Source: Anaeromyces robustus (Eukaryota; Neocallimastigomycota; Neocallimastigomycetes; Neocallimastigales; Neocallimastigaceae). Taken from it: 50,000 nucleotides of DNA. Location: assembly GCA_002104895.1 (NCBI GenBank), contig MCFG01000144.1, positions 67,501 through 117,500 on the forward strand, given 5' to 3'. Shown here piece after piece: positions 26,630 through 45,111 of the stretch; the stretch's first letter is position 1, and every line of letters starts with the position of its first letter. Both the position numbers and the translations under genes were made by a program. Below the pieces are notes generated by a model. That model worked only from the letters and a program-made list of their open reading frames with translations, ran no database searches and had not been told where the DNA came from.

Positions 26630-28315
26630 ATGAAAATAAAAAATTTGTATTCTGTTTTAGGATTATTAAGTATACCATTAGTTTATGCTTCAAGAAGTGA
26701 ATTCTATGGAGATAATGATAATAGACCAGAATTATTTAAACTTTTAGATGATCATATAGGAACTATTAAAGTAAATTTAGATAATGATATCTGGTCAGCA
26801 ATGAAAGAAAAGACACAAATTGGACCATGGCAAGGTAGTGGTGCTGAAAAATTTGAAACTAAAAATGCAACTATGGAATTTTTCATTGAAGGAACGGATT
26901 ATAGAGTTAATTTAGAACCAGGTCAATTAACTTTTGAACTTGGTGGAAAAGGAAGTCGTGGTTTTGTTAAACCGGGATATAATATTAAATTAGAAAAAGG
27001 AAGTATTTACGATGTTAAAAATCTTCGTATACGTGCAAATGCTCGTGATCCAACTTTAATGCGTGAAAAGCTTTCTTCAGATATAATTTATAAATTAGGA
27101 CTTCCAACTACATCAACAAATTATGTTAATATGGAAGTCAATGGAGAAGATCTTGGTCTTTTTATCATTACTAATAAGGTAAAGAAAGATTTTATTAATA
27201 GATATTTTAATGATAAAAAAACAAATAATTTATACAATTGTCCATCTGATCACAATAGATTTGAAAATGGTGAAATGTTTGAAAGTTGTGTAAATAGTAA
27301 AGATGAACTTGCTGATAATAAAGATGATTTAAAGAAATTTATAGATACCATAAATAATGCTCAATCAGCAGAAGATATTGAAAAAGTACTTGATGTTGAT
27401 CAATTCTTGAAATCCATTGTTTTTGAATTTCTTACTCTTTCCTGGGATCATTTCTTAGGATATTGTCATAATTTCAATTGGTACAAAAAATCAGATGGTA
27501 AATGGATGATGATCCTTAATGATTTTGATGAAACTTTTGGTGCCGATTATACTCCATTTTTATTTATGATATATAATAGTGGTGCTGATAAAAGCTATAT
27601 ACCTAATACTGATAAACTTTATATTCCAAACATTTCACTTCGTGATTTAGATTTTGATCATAAAATAATAAAGTATCTTGTATACGATGATGATACTCGT
27701 TTCCGTAAAGTTATTGGTGAAGCTGTTAAAAAAGTATTTAATCCTAAGGTACTTTTTAATCGTATTGATGAAATCGCTGATTTAATTCGTGATGATATTA
27801 CTAATTCACGTTCTATTGGTGAAGAAACAGGTTATTGTAAAGGATGTATTAATGCTATTGGACTTAATCCACAATGGAATATTACCCATTTTGAAGATGG
27901 AATTAATTATGGTAATTGGAATTCTAATATTGGTATTACTTTCAGTCCTGCTTTAAAATTCTTTATTGAAGGACGTTTCAAATATATTTGTCATACTTAT
28001 GGTATTAACCCAGAAACTCTTGAACTTATTGAACCACGTCCAAAAGTTTCTTTCTGGGGTATTAAAAATAAGAATAAAGTTTCCTTTATTGGTGAAGATT
28101 TTGATAATGATCCATTAGTTAAATATTCATATCCTGATATTGATAAAGAAGATTTTATGCAAGAAGAATATAACGCTCATCCAGAAATCAACAATAAACC
28201 AGTTGGATATGAATATCCTCCATTCAGTTATGAATTGGATAATGATTATGATTCTAATACTTATACCGATGATATCAATTCTCCAGAAGCAACAGAATCT
28301 TTTAACATTTATTGA
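26630..28315 (+). CDS. Secreted CotH kinase-like protein without dockerin (561 aa)
   Basis: CotH-family proteins are atypical secretory-pathway kinases first known from bacterial spore coats. In anaerobic fungi they are abundant and often cellulosome-linked. This single-exon gene starts with a signal peptide (MKIKNLYSVLGLLSIPLVYA, likely cleaved before SRSE). The CotH domain covers about residues 45-470. Key features are the GSRGFVKPGYNIKLEK segment (family position of the glycine-rich, Lys-bearing strand), RIRANARDPTLMREKLS, EDLGLFI, and HNFNWYKKSDGKW followed by LNDFDETFG. The Asp residues of the last motif fit the metal-binding/catalytic site. Residues 470-561 form an acidic, Tyr-rich tail (ELDNDYDSNTYTDD) with no dockerin and no membrane segment. 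Codons are richer in G+C than the flanks. A truncated relative with a dockerin lies 2.2 kb upstream on the same strand, so this is one copy of a local duplication. Confidence 0.92.
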   Translation: MKIKNLYSVLGLLSIPLVYASRSEFYGDNDNRPELFKLLDDHIGTIKVNLDNDIWSAMKEKTQIGPWQGSGAEKFETKNATMEFFIEGTDYRVNLEPGQLTFELGGKGSRGFVKPGYNIKLEKGSIYDVKNLRIRANARDPTLMREKLSSDIIYKLGLPTTSTNYVNMEVNGEDLGLFIITNKVKKDFINRYFNDKKTNNLYNCPSDHNRFENGEMFESCVNSKDELADNKDDLKKFIDTINNAQSAEDIEKVLDVDQFLKSIVFEFLTLSWDHFLGYCHNFNWYKKSDGKWMMILNDFDETFGADYTPFLFMIYNSGADKSYIPNTDKLYIPNISLRDLDFDHKIIKYLVYDDDTRFRKVIGEAVKKVFNPKVLFNRIDEIADLIRDDITNSRSIGEETGYCKGCINAIGLNPQWNITHFEDGINYGNWNSNIGITFSPALKFFIEGRFKYICHTYGINPETLELIEPRPKVSFWGIKNKNKVSFIGEDFDNDPLVKYSYPDIDKEDFMQEEYNAHPEINNKPVGYEYPPFSYELDNDYDSNTYTDDINSPEATESFNIY

Positions 28316-28620
28316 AACTCCAAAAACTTTAGAGAAGTTTTAAATTACTAGTATGGTATTACTAAATATATATATATATATATATAATTAAAATTATTAT
28401 ATAAATAATGAAAATAATATAATATAAAATAATAACCAAAATACAAAATTAAAAAATTTACATTTATAACTATTTATTAAATTATTAAAGATAATTTTTA
28501 AATAATAAAAGACTAGAATAAATGTTAATATATAAAAATATCATATATATATAATATAATATAAAATATATATTATATATTTAAAAATAAAGATAAAAAA
28601 AATAGAAAAAAATAGAAAAA

Positions 28621-28915
28621 TAAATAAATAATAAATACATAAATAAAATAAATATAAAATAAATAAATAAATAAATAATAAATACATAAATAAAATAAAT
28701 ATAAAATAAATAAATAAATAAATAAATAATAAATACATAAATAAAATAAATATAAAATAAATAAATAAATAAATAAATAATAAATACATAAATAAAATAA
28801 AGATAAAATAAATAAATAAATAAATAAATAATAAATACATAAATAAAATAAAGATAAAATAAATAAATAATAAATATATAAATAAAATAAAATATAAATA
28901 AATAAAATAAATAAG
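28621..28915. repeat. Minisatellite, period about 51 bp, five copies plus degenerate ends
   Basis: The marker AATACATAAATAAAATAAA starts at 28634, 28681, 28732, 28783 and 28834, spacing 47, 51, 51 and 51. The units differ only in AAAT copy number and one site: ATATAAAAT in the first three, AGATAAAAT in the last two. A sixth degenerate copy follows to about 28915. Confidence 0.92.
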
Positions 28916-29230
28916 TACAATAAAAAAAAATTCATTTTTTTATATTTTTATTCTAATATTCTTATGGATAATAAAAAACACAATTACAATTTTCGATATT
29001 TAAATTTTAATAATTAATTTTTATAAAATAATAAATATATAAATAATAATAAATATTATATAAATAAATAATATAAAATAAATAAATCATAACTAAGATA
29101 AAGCAATTTTGTTTTTTTCATGAATTTAATCCTTTATTAATTCTTACTGTAACATAGGATTTCGTAATTTTGATAATTACTTTATTAAAAAAAACCTTTT
29201 TACTAATATATTGTTACTTTCCCCAATTTT

Positions 29231-29366
29231 AATTTTATTATTTGTTTATGATTAGTTTTAATTGTTCACAAAATTGTACACTTATCTTTAACCACACATG
29301 GCAATTTTATTATTTATTTATGTTTTAATTGTTCACATAATTGTACACTTATATTATGGCACATGG
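29231..29366. repeat. Diverged direct repeat, two copies of about 64-71 bp
   Basis: Copy 1 (29231-29301) and copy 2 (29303-29366) share AATTTTATTATTT, TTTTAATTGTTCACA, ATTGTACACTTAT and the end ACATGG. They differ by a short deletion and several substitutions. Confidence 0.85.
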
Positions 29367-29743
29367 TTTTATAAATTTATTATTATAAATACAATTAAAA
29401 AAAATTTTTTAATTGTATTAATAATTAACAATTACCTTAGTGTAATAAAAAGAAATTTTTTTTTAATAAAGTTTTCTTATAAATATTAAAAAAAATGAAT
29501 AAAGACATTTTAAAATATATAATAATTAAATAATAAATATAATAAATATACTTAAAAATAAAATATTGACTGAAAATGAATTATAATAGTAAATAATTAT
29601 AATAGAAATTTTAATAATACAAAGACTAAATACTAATATTAAAATAATAATAATAATTAAAATCATCATAATAAATAATAATATTATTAATAATAAATTT
29701 AAAAAAAAAAATAAAGAATTTTAATACATTTTAAATATTCATA

Positions 29744-29802
<59 letters not shown>

Positions 29803-29818
29803 AATAAATAAATAAATA
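29744..29818. repeat. (AAAT)n microsatellite
   Basis: About 18 AAAT units with one phase break near 29801. Confidence 0.95.
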
Positions 29819-30056
29819 GATATATGATTCTTCAATAATAATTTTAAAATTACTATTAAGTTATCATATTATACATTTATAGAATATTTATAGGACACAA
29901 TATAAATTATATGTATTAAAAGAATAAAATTAATAGTCTTGTATTATGTTATAATATTTATAGTTTTGTGGATTTAAAATTTTTTTAAACTTTTATCCAA
30001 TTTATAATATAATAAATAATTTTCTTTTTATTTTATTTATTCTATTTAATTGCTAA

Positions 30057-30060
<4 letters not shown>

Positions 30061-30098
<38 letters not shown>
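30061..30098. repeat. 38-base T homopolymer
   Basis: Uninterrupted run of T. Runs this long are assembly-sensitive and the true length may vary. Confidence 0.95.
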
Positions 30099-30102
<4 letters not shown>

Positions 30103-30736
30103 AAGATTAGTAATGTTTTAGGTAATGATTTATTACTATAAAAAACTTTCAAGTACTAAATTTAAATATCAATCATCTCACTGACCATTTGCTTTATTCA
30201 TTTACTATTCTAAAAATTCTTTTTATAAAGATTTATTAAAAATATTTAACATAATTGTTATATAACAATGATGTATATTATAATATATATATCTAATTTA
30301 TTTTATTATGTATAAATTGCTTAACAAAAATAAAAAAAAAAAAAATTAAAAATAGTAAATGTATTTAATATTATAATATAATAAATAAATAAATATATAA
30401 GCATTAAATCAATATATATAAAATCTATAGAAATAATATATAAATAAAAATTATAATATATAAATGAATGGTATATAAATATTAGGTAAATTATTTGAAT
30501 AAAAATAAAAATTAAAAAATTAAAAATTAAAATTAAAAATATAAATAAAAAATGAAAAAAAAAAAAAAGAAGAAGAAGAAAAAGAAAAAGATCTAATATA
30601 TAAATATATATTTAAATAATCATTATTTGTTTATAAATATTATTATTAATTAAAATAAATAAATTATTAAATAAATATGAATGAATACTTTGAAATAAAT
30701 ATATACATATATATATATATTTATTTATTTATTTAT

Positions 30737-33700
30737 TTATTCTTGTTTTAACACTTTAATAACTTTAAGAAAACTTTCTGTTGTAGAATCATTATCTTGT
30801 TTACGATCTTTTTTCAAAGATAATGGTGTCATGCCATTTCCATTTATTAACCCAAGATCTAAACCGGAATCTAAATTATCCATAGGGAAAGAGAATGATG
30901 AAAAATCTAACATTGATTGCCCTAGAGGAGAAATTAAACTACCATTACCATTATCATGATCACTATTACCACCACCATTTATTAAAGCGCTAGGATTAAA
31001 TCCAAGTGAAGGTGAAGCAAATTCTTGTGATAAAGTATTTAATTGAATAAATTGTTCTAAAATTTGAATAATAGTTGAAAATGAATTTTCATATAAATAT
31101 TTTTTAATATTAACTTTATTTTCAGGATGAAGACAAAGAAAACCAATTAAAATAGCAAGGTAAGAAGCTAAAATATAATTTTCTGTTTTTACAATATTAG
31201 AATAATTTTCTACTATTATTTCTAAAAAACTTCGACTTTCTTCTTCAGAACAATGACAACCAAATCGACAAGGCATCCATTTATTCTTTTTTATTTTTGG
31301 ATTATAACTACATGACTTACCAAGATATAACTGTGCTATCAAAAAACGACATTTTTCATTATGTTCTGTTGCATTAATTAAAAGACCAATAATTAATAAG
31401 AAAATATCTTGTAATTTTGTTTTTTTATTTTCTTCTAATAATGGTGAAAATTGATCGATGTAAACAAGAAGTACTTTAAATAATTCGATATATTGTTCTT
31501 CAGTTAAAATTGAATTTTGTGGATTGTTTTCTGAATGAATACTGGCATGGAATTCTGCTTCTTTGGCTTCATTAAAAAAATTAATTAAAACTCTAATACT
31601 ATTTAAAAGAAATTGACTACCAGCTTCATCTATAACATCATGATCATTATAAATAATAGTTAAATAATGATGTAAAAGTTGTATAATTAAGGAAGATATT
31701 TTTGATTTAACTATTAAAGATAATTCTAAATCATTTTCTTTATTAAGTAATTCAAATAATTTCAAACTTGTATTAATATTTTCTAAATGTTCATAATCAA
31801 AAGGAAAAGGAATATTCTTTTTTTGAGATTCAACTTCTGATTTCCATTGTTGATAAGTTTTTTCAAAATAATTTGTATATGTTTTTAGACGATTAGTTAA
31901 TATATCAATACATGTAAGTGATGAAGCAATTGAAGGTGATGACAGAATTTTATCATTTCCAAAATTATTAGTGAAAAGCATTTCTTTTAAATCATTTTTA
32001 ATATCTACTGATGAAGATGGATCAATTAACTGAATAAGACATTTCATTGAAATTAATTGGAAAGATATCGTCATATTTTCAAAATGCTCTGACTCCTCCA
32101 TAACTTTTCTAATTTCTTTCATACATATCTTTTCTTTTGTATTTTTTAATTTTTCAATACTAATATATTCATCTTTTATTCTCAAAAATTTTATTAACAA
32201 GGGTAAACAATCATTTTCTTGAATAATAATATCCAAACTTCCTTCATCTTGAAATAATGTATAAATAAAGTATATGAGACATAATTGAATTATCTATAAA
32301 AATTATATATAAATTAATATATTTATTATAAAAAAATAAAAAAAAAAAAGTTAATAATTAAAACTATTCATTATTCTTAAATTTTTTTTATTATTTTTTA
32401 TTTTATTTTATTTTATTTTTATTTACTTTATCCTTTTCATTTGAAAGTATTTTATATATTTGTGAAATATAACCATATGCACGTAAATTTAAAATAAAAT
32501 CACTTTCAGATAGTTTTTTACATAAATCAATACAACTAAATATAAAATTAATACAATAATATAATTAGTTAATAAATTATTATTAAAAATTTATTTTAAT
32601 AAAAGAGATTATTATAACGATAAAATAAAATTATAATTATACCTTAACCGTTTAGCTGTAGTGGTTTGTTTTTCTGATAAACCATCAAGTAAATAATCAA
32701 TTTCATCTTTAAATTTTTTATTTTCACCAAGTTCTTTAAGTTCAAATAAAGATTTGATTTTTTTATTCTTATTCTTGAATATATTATTAAGTAAATAAAA
32801 TTATAATTATAATAATATATGAAATATTTTAATAAAATTGATTATAAATAAATAATGAAAAAAAAATTTTTTTTTTTTTTGTTTTAATATTTATATTCTT
32901 ACTGATGAATCTAAATCTTCTTCTTCACTTTCAGAATCGTCAAACATCTTACTCATTGCAACATATGGACCATCATAAGGATCATCATTTTTAACAAGAC
33001 TGCCTACATTTTGGTAAGTTTTACGATAGAAATGATTGTTTTTATTTTCTCCTTCATCTACACCAGTTAATACTGCAGTAGCATCTCCATCATGACCTAT
33101 TCTCTTCTTTTTCTTTTTAAAGAAAAGAATAGGAACATTAATACTACTTCCATCTAATAACTTAATCTCGGAATTAATAACTATAATAAATAAATAAATA
33201 AATAAATATAAAAATAAATAAATAAATAAATATAATAATAAGTTTTATATAATCATTTATAATTATTTCTTTAAATTAATTATACCTTTATCATTCTTTT
33301 TATTGTCAGTATCACTAAATTGACTTTGAGCTGAGTAACTTCTTTTTAGTGAATTAACATCATCATCATTATCTTTATCATTTTCATTTCCTGATTTTGA
33401 TTTCATTCTACTAATCAAAGTTGATGATGAATTCTCATCATCTTGATAATTGAAATTCAATGACGTACTTGAATCATAAATATTTCCTAATGATTTTGAT
33501 TTTTTTAAATGTGAACTTTTCATTCTTTTTACACGACTTTCCGGTAAAATACTTAATGAATATGATTTACTTATTGATGGTGTTGAAGTTAAATTTAGTT
33601 CATCTTCCTCAGATGATATATCTGATAATGCTTTATTTTCTATATTATTATTTGTTATTATATTAGAAGTTCTGGGTATCTTTGGGGTTGAAGAAGTAAA

Positions 33701-33837
33701 TGTATCTTCTAACTCTTCCATTATATAATTATTGCTCTTTTATTATTATTGACAATTAATTTATTATATAGATAAAAGAATATCAACAACAACAACAATA
33801 ATGATAATAATAATGAAAATAATTATATTAATAGTAA

Positions 33838-33933
<96 letters not shown>

Positions 33934-35157
33934 AATAATATAAAATTATAAATAATAAACAAATATTAAAATTAATTTAAAATGTATCTTTACTTCTAAA
34001 TCAAGCATGGTATCATTTTGTAAATTTGAACTGCTAATTTCAAAACTATTTTTATCATAAATATTATGTTTAGAATTTACTAGATAATCCTGTTTTTGTA
34101 ATTTTTCGGTTCGTTGACGTTTTATTCTATCATATTCATTAACACTTATTGATTTTTTCAAATTAGGAGTTTTGTAAGATGCTATTGCAGAATAACTCCT
34201 TGAAAGATATTTTGGTTTATAATCTTCTACAATAATTACATCATCATCATCATCCTTATTATTTTTCAACTTTAAATCTGATGATTTTGGTTTTTTAATT
34301 ATATTAATTGATTTTATTGTATTTTTATCCTTTCTGTTAACAATATTATTATTTAATGGTTCATCATCAGATGATATATTCACAATTTCTAATTCAGTAT
34401 GAACTTGACTTGAATTTTGTATTTTTTTATTATTATTATTTTCTTTATCAACTACATCTGGTATTTCTATTATTTCCGGTGATGGTGAAGGACTTAATGA
34501 AGGTAATGAAGATAATGAGGTTAAAGAAGATATAGAATCATTTGTATTTGTCCTTTGATGTTTATAATTTGCTTTTACTTCATTAACTTTTTTATCTTTA
34601 TTAACTTGTAATGATTTTGTCTTTTTTGAAGTAACTAATTTATCATTATCCTGTGTAGATTTTCTTTTATTGTTTTCGATCTTTTCATTTGTCAAATTAA
34701 TAGTTGCTTTAGTTTTCCCTTTCTCAATTATTTTGTCCTTTTTTTTATCTTTTTCTTCTTTCCCCTTTTTTTGACTTATACGAACATTATCTGATTTTTT
34801 AATTGAAACTCCCAATGTCTTTTTTAATTTAACTGGTGAAGTAATATCCATTGAAACTTTATTCTTAATTATTGATGTATTAGGATGTTTTATTACTGTA
34901 TTTAGCTTTTTTCCTGTAGTAAAAGTTTTTCGCTGTTTTTGCCGTTGAAGTTGTCTTATTTCAAAATCATCATGGTCCGGATTAAAATCAAAAACATCTT
35001 TCTTTAATCTTGAATCCTTATTTGTAATTTCTTTTTCATTCGGGAGACTTGGCATACTACTTACAAGATTATTCTTTATCCTTGAACCTTTATAATAATG
35101 ACCACGACCATTATTCGAACCATAAGTAATTTTTACCTTGTTTGGTGTTGCACTCAT
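30737..35157 (-). CDS. WPL1: WAPL / Rad61 cohesin-release factor (1227 aa, 6 exons)
   Basis: WAPL (Rad61/Wpl1 in fungi) works with Pds5 to open the Smc3-Scc1 gate and remove cohesin from chromosomes. Six exons join in phase: 33994-35157, 33286-33736, 32903-33180, 32643-32767, 32427-32535 and 30737-32293, totalling 3684 nt. Residues 1-540 are a basic, Ser/Lys-rich, disordered N-terminus beginning MSATPNKVKITYGSNNGRG. An acidic patch (FDDSESEEEDLD) precedes the conserved WAPL domain, which opens with SLFELKELGENKKFKDEIDY and continues through LDLCKKLSESDFILNLRAYG-like sequence. The C-terminal half keeps the LLIIGLLINATEHNEKCRFL and SYLAILIGFLCLHPENKVNI helices typical of the family. The insert between them is short and Cys-rich (CRFGCHC near residue 1075). 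Exon 4's acceptor could lie six bases upstream without changing frame. The protein should be nuclear. Confidence 0.88.
33838..33931. repeat. (AAAT)n microsatellite inside WAPL intron 1
   Basis: About 23 AAAT units fill much of the intron between exons 1 and 2. The polymer is confined to the intron and does not touch the splice sites. Confidence 0.93.
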
Positions 35158-36350
35158 ATTGAATATATTAATATATTGGATTTTAAATATAATTTTTTAA
35201 AATTTATAAAAATAAGAATGTTTATATTTAAAATCCTTAAGTATTATTGTGTATTTATTATTTACTTATTTAATAGGTATTTATATATATATTATAATTA
35301 ATGTATATACTAAATTTAATTATATTTAAGTGATATCAATGATTGAAATAGAAGAAATGTTATGCTTATTATTAAAAATATTTTGAGAAATTATTACTAT
35401 ATTTTTATTGAAATAAATAATATTATTCTAATATACATTAATTATATTTGATTTTGTATAAAAATATATATATATTTAAAATTTTACGATATCATAAATT
35501 TATTATTAAATTATTTTAATAATATATGTTTGAACAACAAAACCTGTGATAAATAAAATTTTATTATTGAAAGCAAATTAATTTAAATTTTATACAATAT
35601 ATAATAAAAGCTTTTTGTTTTATTAAATCGTTTTAAATAGCGTGTTTAGATTGGAATTTTTTTTTTTTTTAAAAAAAAAAAAAAATTGTATTGATGTATT
35701 ATTAATTTCATCAAAATAAAATTCTATATATAACCTTTTTATTATTTTTTCTTGTTAATAATTAGGAATAAATAATATATAAAAAAGTTAAAAATTCTAA
35801 GTTATTTATTCTTATAAATTTCTTATACATAAAATTCATATAATAACATTATGGTTTATTTAAAAATTTAAATTACATTCATATAGATTTTTCATTTTAT
35901 AAAATATTTTCAAATAAATAAAAAAAAAATGAAATAATTTAAATTTATACAAATTAATTTTTAAAAAAGAAAATAGCTAACAATTCTTTTTTGGGATAAA
36001 TAGTAATTGATTAATTCCTATATATGTATTAATTACAATTGATTATATAATATTTATTTATTAAATAAAATTATTTATAATAATTAAATTATAATGTTTA
36101 AATAATAAAATATAAATAAATGAATAAATAATAAATAAATAATTTATTATTTATTATAATAATAATAATGAATTTAGTAAATAAAAACATAAAAAATATT
36201 TATTATATTATATTTTAATTTTTATTAACATAATATATTAATATAATAGTAATTATATTAATACAATACAATATAATATAATATATAATATAATATAATA
36301 TATAATATAATATACTATAATAATAATAAAGAAAAAGGTTTTTTTCTATT

Positions 36351-36385
<35 letters not shown>

Positions 36386-37898
36386 TAAAATTATATTAAT
36401 AATAAAATAATAATAAAAAAAGTGCAAGATTTTATTTTTTATTATTAATATATAAATAAATGTACAAATGTCCAATTATGAAGATTGAAATACAAATATT
36501 AAAAGCAAATTATTATTATAAAAAATAAATTGATACAAAACTAATGGTCCACTATAATTACTTAATATTTGATATATCTTTTTTATTCAAAAGAATTATT
36601 TTTTTTAACAGTAGAAAAAGATAATTTAAAAATTGGTTGATTAAGAAAAATAAAATGAAAATTAAATTTCGTTTTAATTTTTACTGTAAGAATAATATTG
36701 CTAATGTTTCTTATTCATATACTATATATTAAATAAAGATAAATAAAACATTCTAACTATATATATTTTTTATTTCTATTTTTATATATTTAAATTATTA
36801 AACAATATAATAAAATAATCTAAAATTCAAATTTATTTTTTTAATATCAATATATAAATATTGTACATATTTAATGGTCCTTAATTTATTTAATTATAAT
36901 TTTTCACAAAAATTTTCAAATTTTAAAGAATTTAAAATCAAAAATTTAATATTAAAATATTCTTATAAAATTAAAAAAAAAAAAAATAATAATAATAATA
37001 TTATGCAAATAACAAAGAGAAAATATAAAAAAAACTTTAAATATTAATGCTATTTTTTTTTATTTTGAATTATAAATAATTTTATTTATATATTCAAAGT
37101 AATTTAAATATAAAATATATCATTCATAACTTATTAAAGTTAAGAAATTTGAATTTTTTAAAATATTTTTTTTTAATTTAAAAATTTGAAATTTCAAACT
37201 TTAATCTTCTAATACAGATATTATATATATAATCCTTTACCTTTTTTTTTCATAATAACTTAATCATTTACTCCATAATTATATTAGTAAGTTTTAATTA
37301 TTTATATTTAAAGATATTTCTTTCTTTCTTTCTTTTTTTATTCTAAAATGAATATAAAATATATTTTATCATAATTTAATTTGAAATGTATATATATTCA
37401 TAATAATTAATTATGAAATGATTTTAATATTTTTTAATAATAAATAATTAATTATAATATATTATTTTATTATATTTATTATTATTATTATTATTATTTA
37501 TTCTATATTTTTTATCATTTTGATATTTAACTATTCATTATTATTACATTATATATGGAATTTGGAATGAAAATATAGTAATTTATTTATTTTTATTATT
37601 TATAAAAAAACATAATAACAATAAATAAATAAATAAAATAAAATAAAATAAATAATAATAATAAAAGAAAAGAAAAAATAATCAACAAAATATCAAAATA
37701 AAATAATATAAAATAAATATTTAGTAATATAGTCTTAATAATATCAAAGGAATATTATATATATATTTAAACTGAAACACAAATAATACTTTTATAAAAA
37801 TATAAAAATAATATAAAAAAAAATTAAATAAACTAATAATAATAATAACAATAGCATTATTATTAACAAAAAAAAAAATAATAACAAAAAGTAATAAA
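35158..37898. other. Divergent intergenic region between WAPL and NEO1 genes
   Basis: Both genes are transcribed away from this 2.7-kb stretch, so it must hold both promoters. I see no coding signal: A/T runs (for example 35660-35687 and 36347-36383), ATA and TTA arrays (near 36255-36310 and 37475-37498), and AAAT stretches. No specific promoter motif stands out. Confidence 0.5.
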
Positions 37899-43849
<5,951 letters not shown>

Positions 43850-44150
43850 AAAGAAAATAATAATAATAATAATAAATATATTATATAAATAAATTAAAAA
43901 TAATACTAATATAAAATAAAATAAAAAATGACGAAAAAATAATAATTATATTATCTATTTAATTTATAGATATATATATATTAAAATAAATATGAACATT
44001 ATTAATAAAAATTCTAGTAGTTTTAATCAATAATATTTATATATAAATAGTGTTTAATTAATAAAAAGAATAAAAAAAATAATTTAAAAATAATAATAAA
44101 TAAATAAAATATTCTATATTTAAAAAAAATATATTTTATAATGTGTTGTA

Positions 44151-44391
<241 letters not shown>

Positions 44392-44417
44392 ATTTTTTAT
44401 TAATATTAATTATTATT

Positions 44418-44493
<76 letters not shown>

Positions 44494-44494
44494 T
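44418..44494. repeat. (TTTA)n microsatellite
   Basis: About 19 TTTA units, 28 bases downstream of the trinucleotide array. Confidence 0.95.
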
Positions 44495-45111
44495 AAATTC
44501 AATTTTAATTTATTTGTCAGAAACAATTATTAACTATTAAAGTATATTATTATTTAAGATTAAGAATATCAAAATTATTATCAATAAAATTTAATAAATT
44601 AATTATTTGCCAACAAAAAAAATTTATTAATTAAAGTTTTATAATAATTAATATTGTAGAAAAAAAGTTTAAATAAAGACTATTGAAATCTATTGTTTTT
44701 TTATTATTTGAATTATAATCCTTTTTTTTTCAGTAAATGAAAATGAAAATCAAGATAAAAACGAAATAAAAAAAAATATAAATATATTATTTTAATTTAA
44801 TATTAATTTTTAATTTCTATTCATAATATTATTTAAATAATTATAAAAAAATTAAAAAATAAATTTTAATATATTTTTAATCATTAATAAAAAAAATAAG
44901 AGATTAAAATATTCTTTTTACATATTTCATACATATACCATTTTTAGCAATTATTCAATACATTTATAAATATTTTATCTATATTCATAAAATTTAAAAT
45001 AATTTTATCTAAATTATCCGATTGTACATAATCTTTTTTTTCAATTTGTAAAGTTCAAAATTTATTTTTTAAATCAAATTTTCATAATTAAATTATTAAA
45101 ATCTCATAAAA

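Larger units (their letters stand above)
28316..30736. other. Repeat-rich intergenic region between CotH and WAPL genes
   Basis: The two genes converge here, so both 3' ends lie in this stretch. It contains a 51-bp-period minisatellite, a diverged direct repeat of about 70 bp, an AAAT array, a 38-base T run and a GAAGAAGAAG-type purine patch near 30565-30592. No gene is supported; the long Tyr/Leu/Phe frames on the minus strand are the minisatellite read backwards. Confidence 0.6.

Noticed and set aside
28140-28343. A 67-codon frame overlapping the 3' end of the CotH gene.
   Set aside because: Overlaps the coding tail in another frame, with no domain or independent start context.
28541-28935. 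Two overlapping minus-strand frames with repeated Leu-Phe-Ile-Tyr-Leu motifs.
   Set aside because: They are the AAAT-based minisatellite read in reverse; the protein period equals the DNA repeat period.
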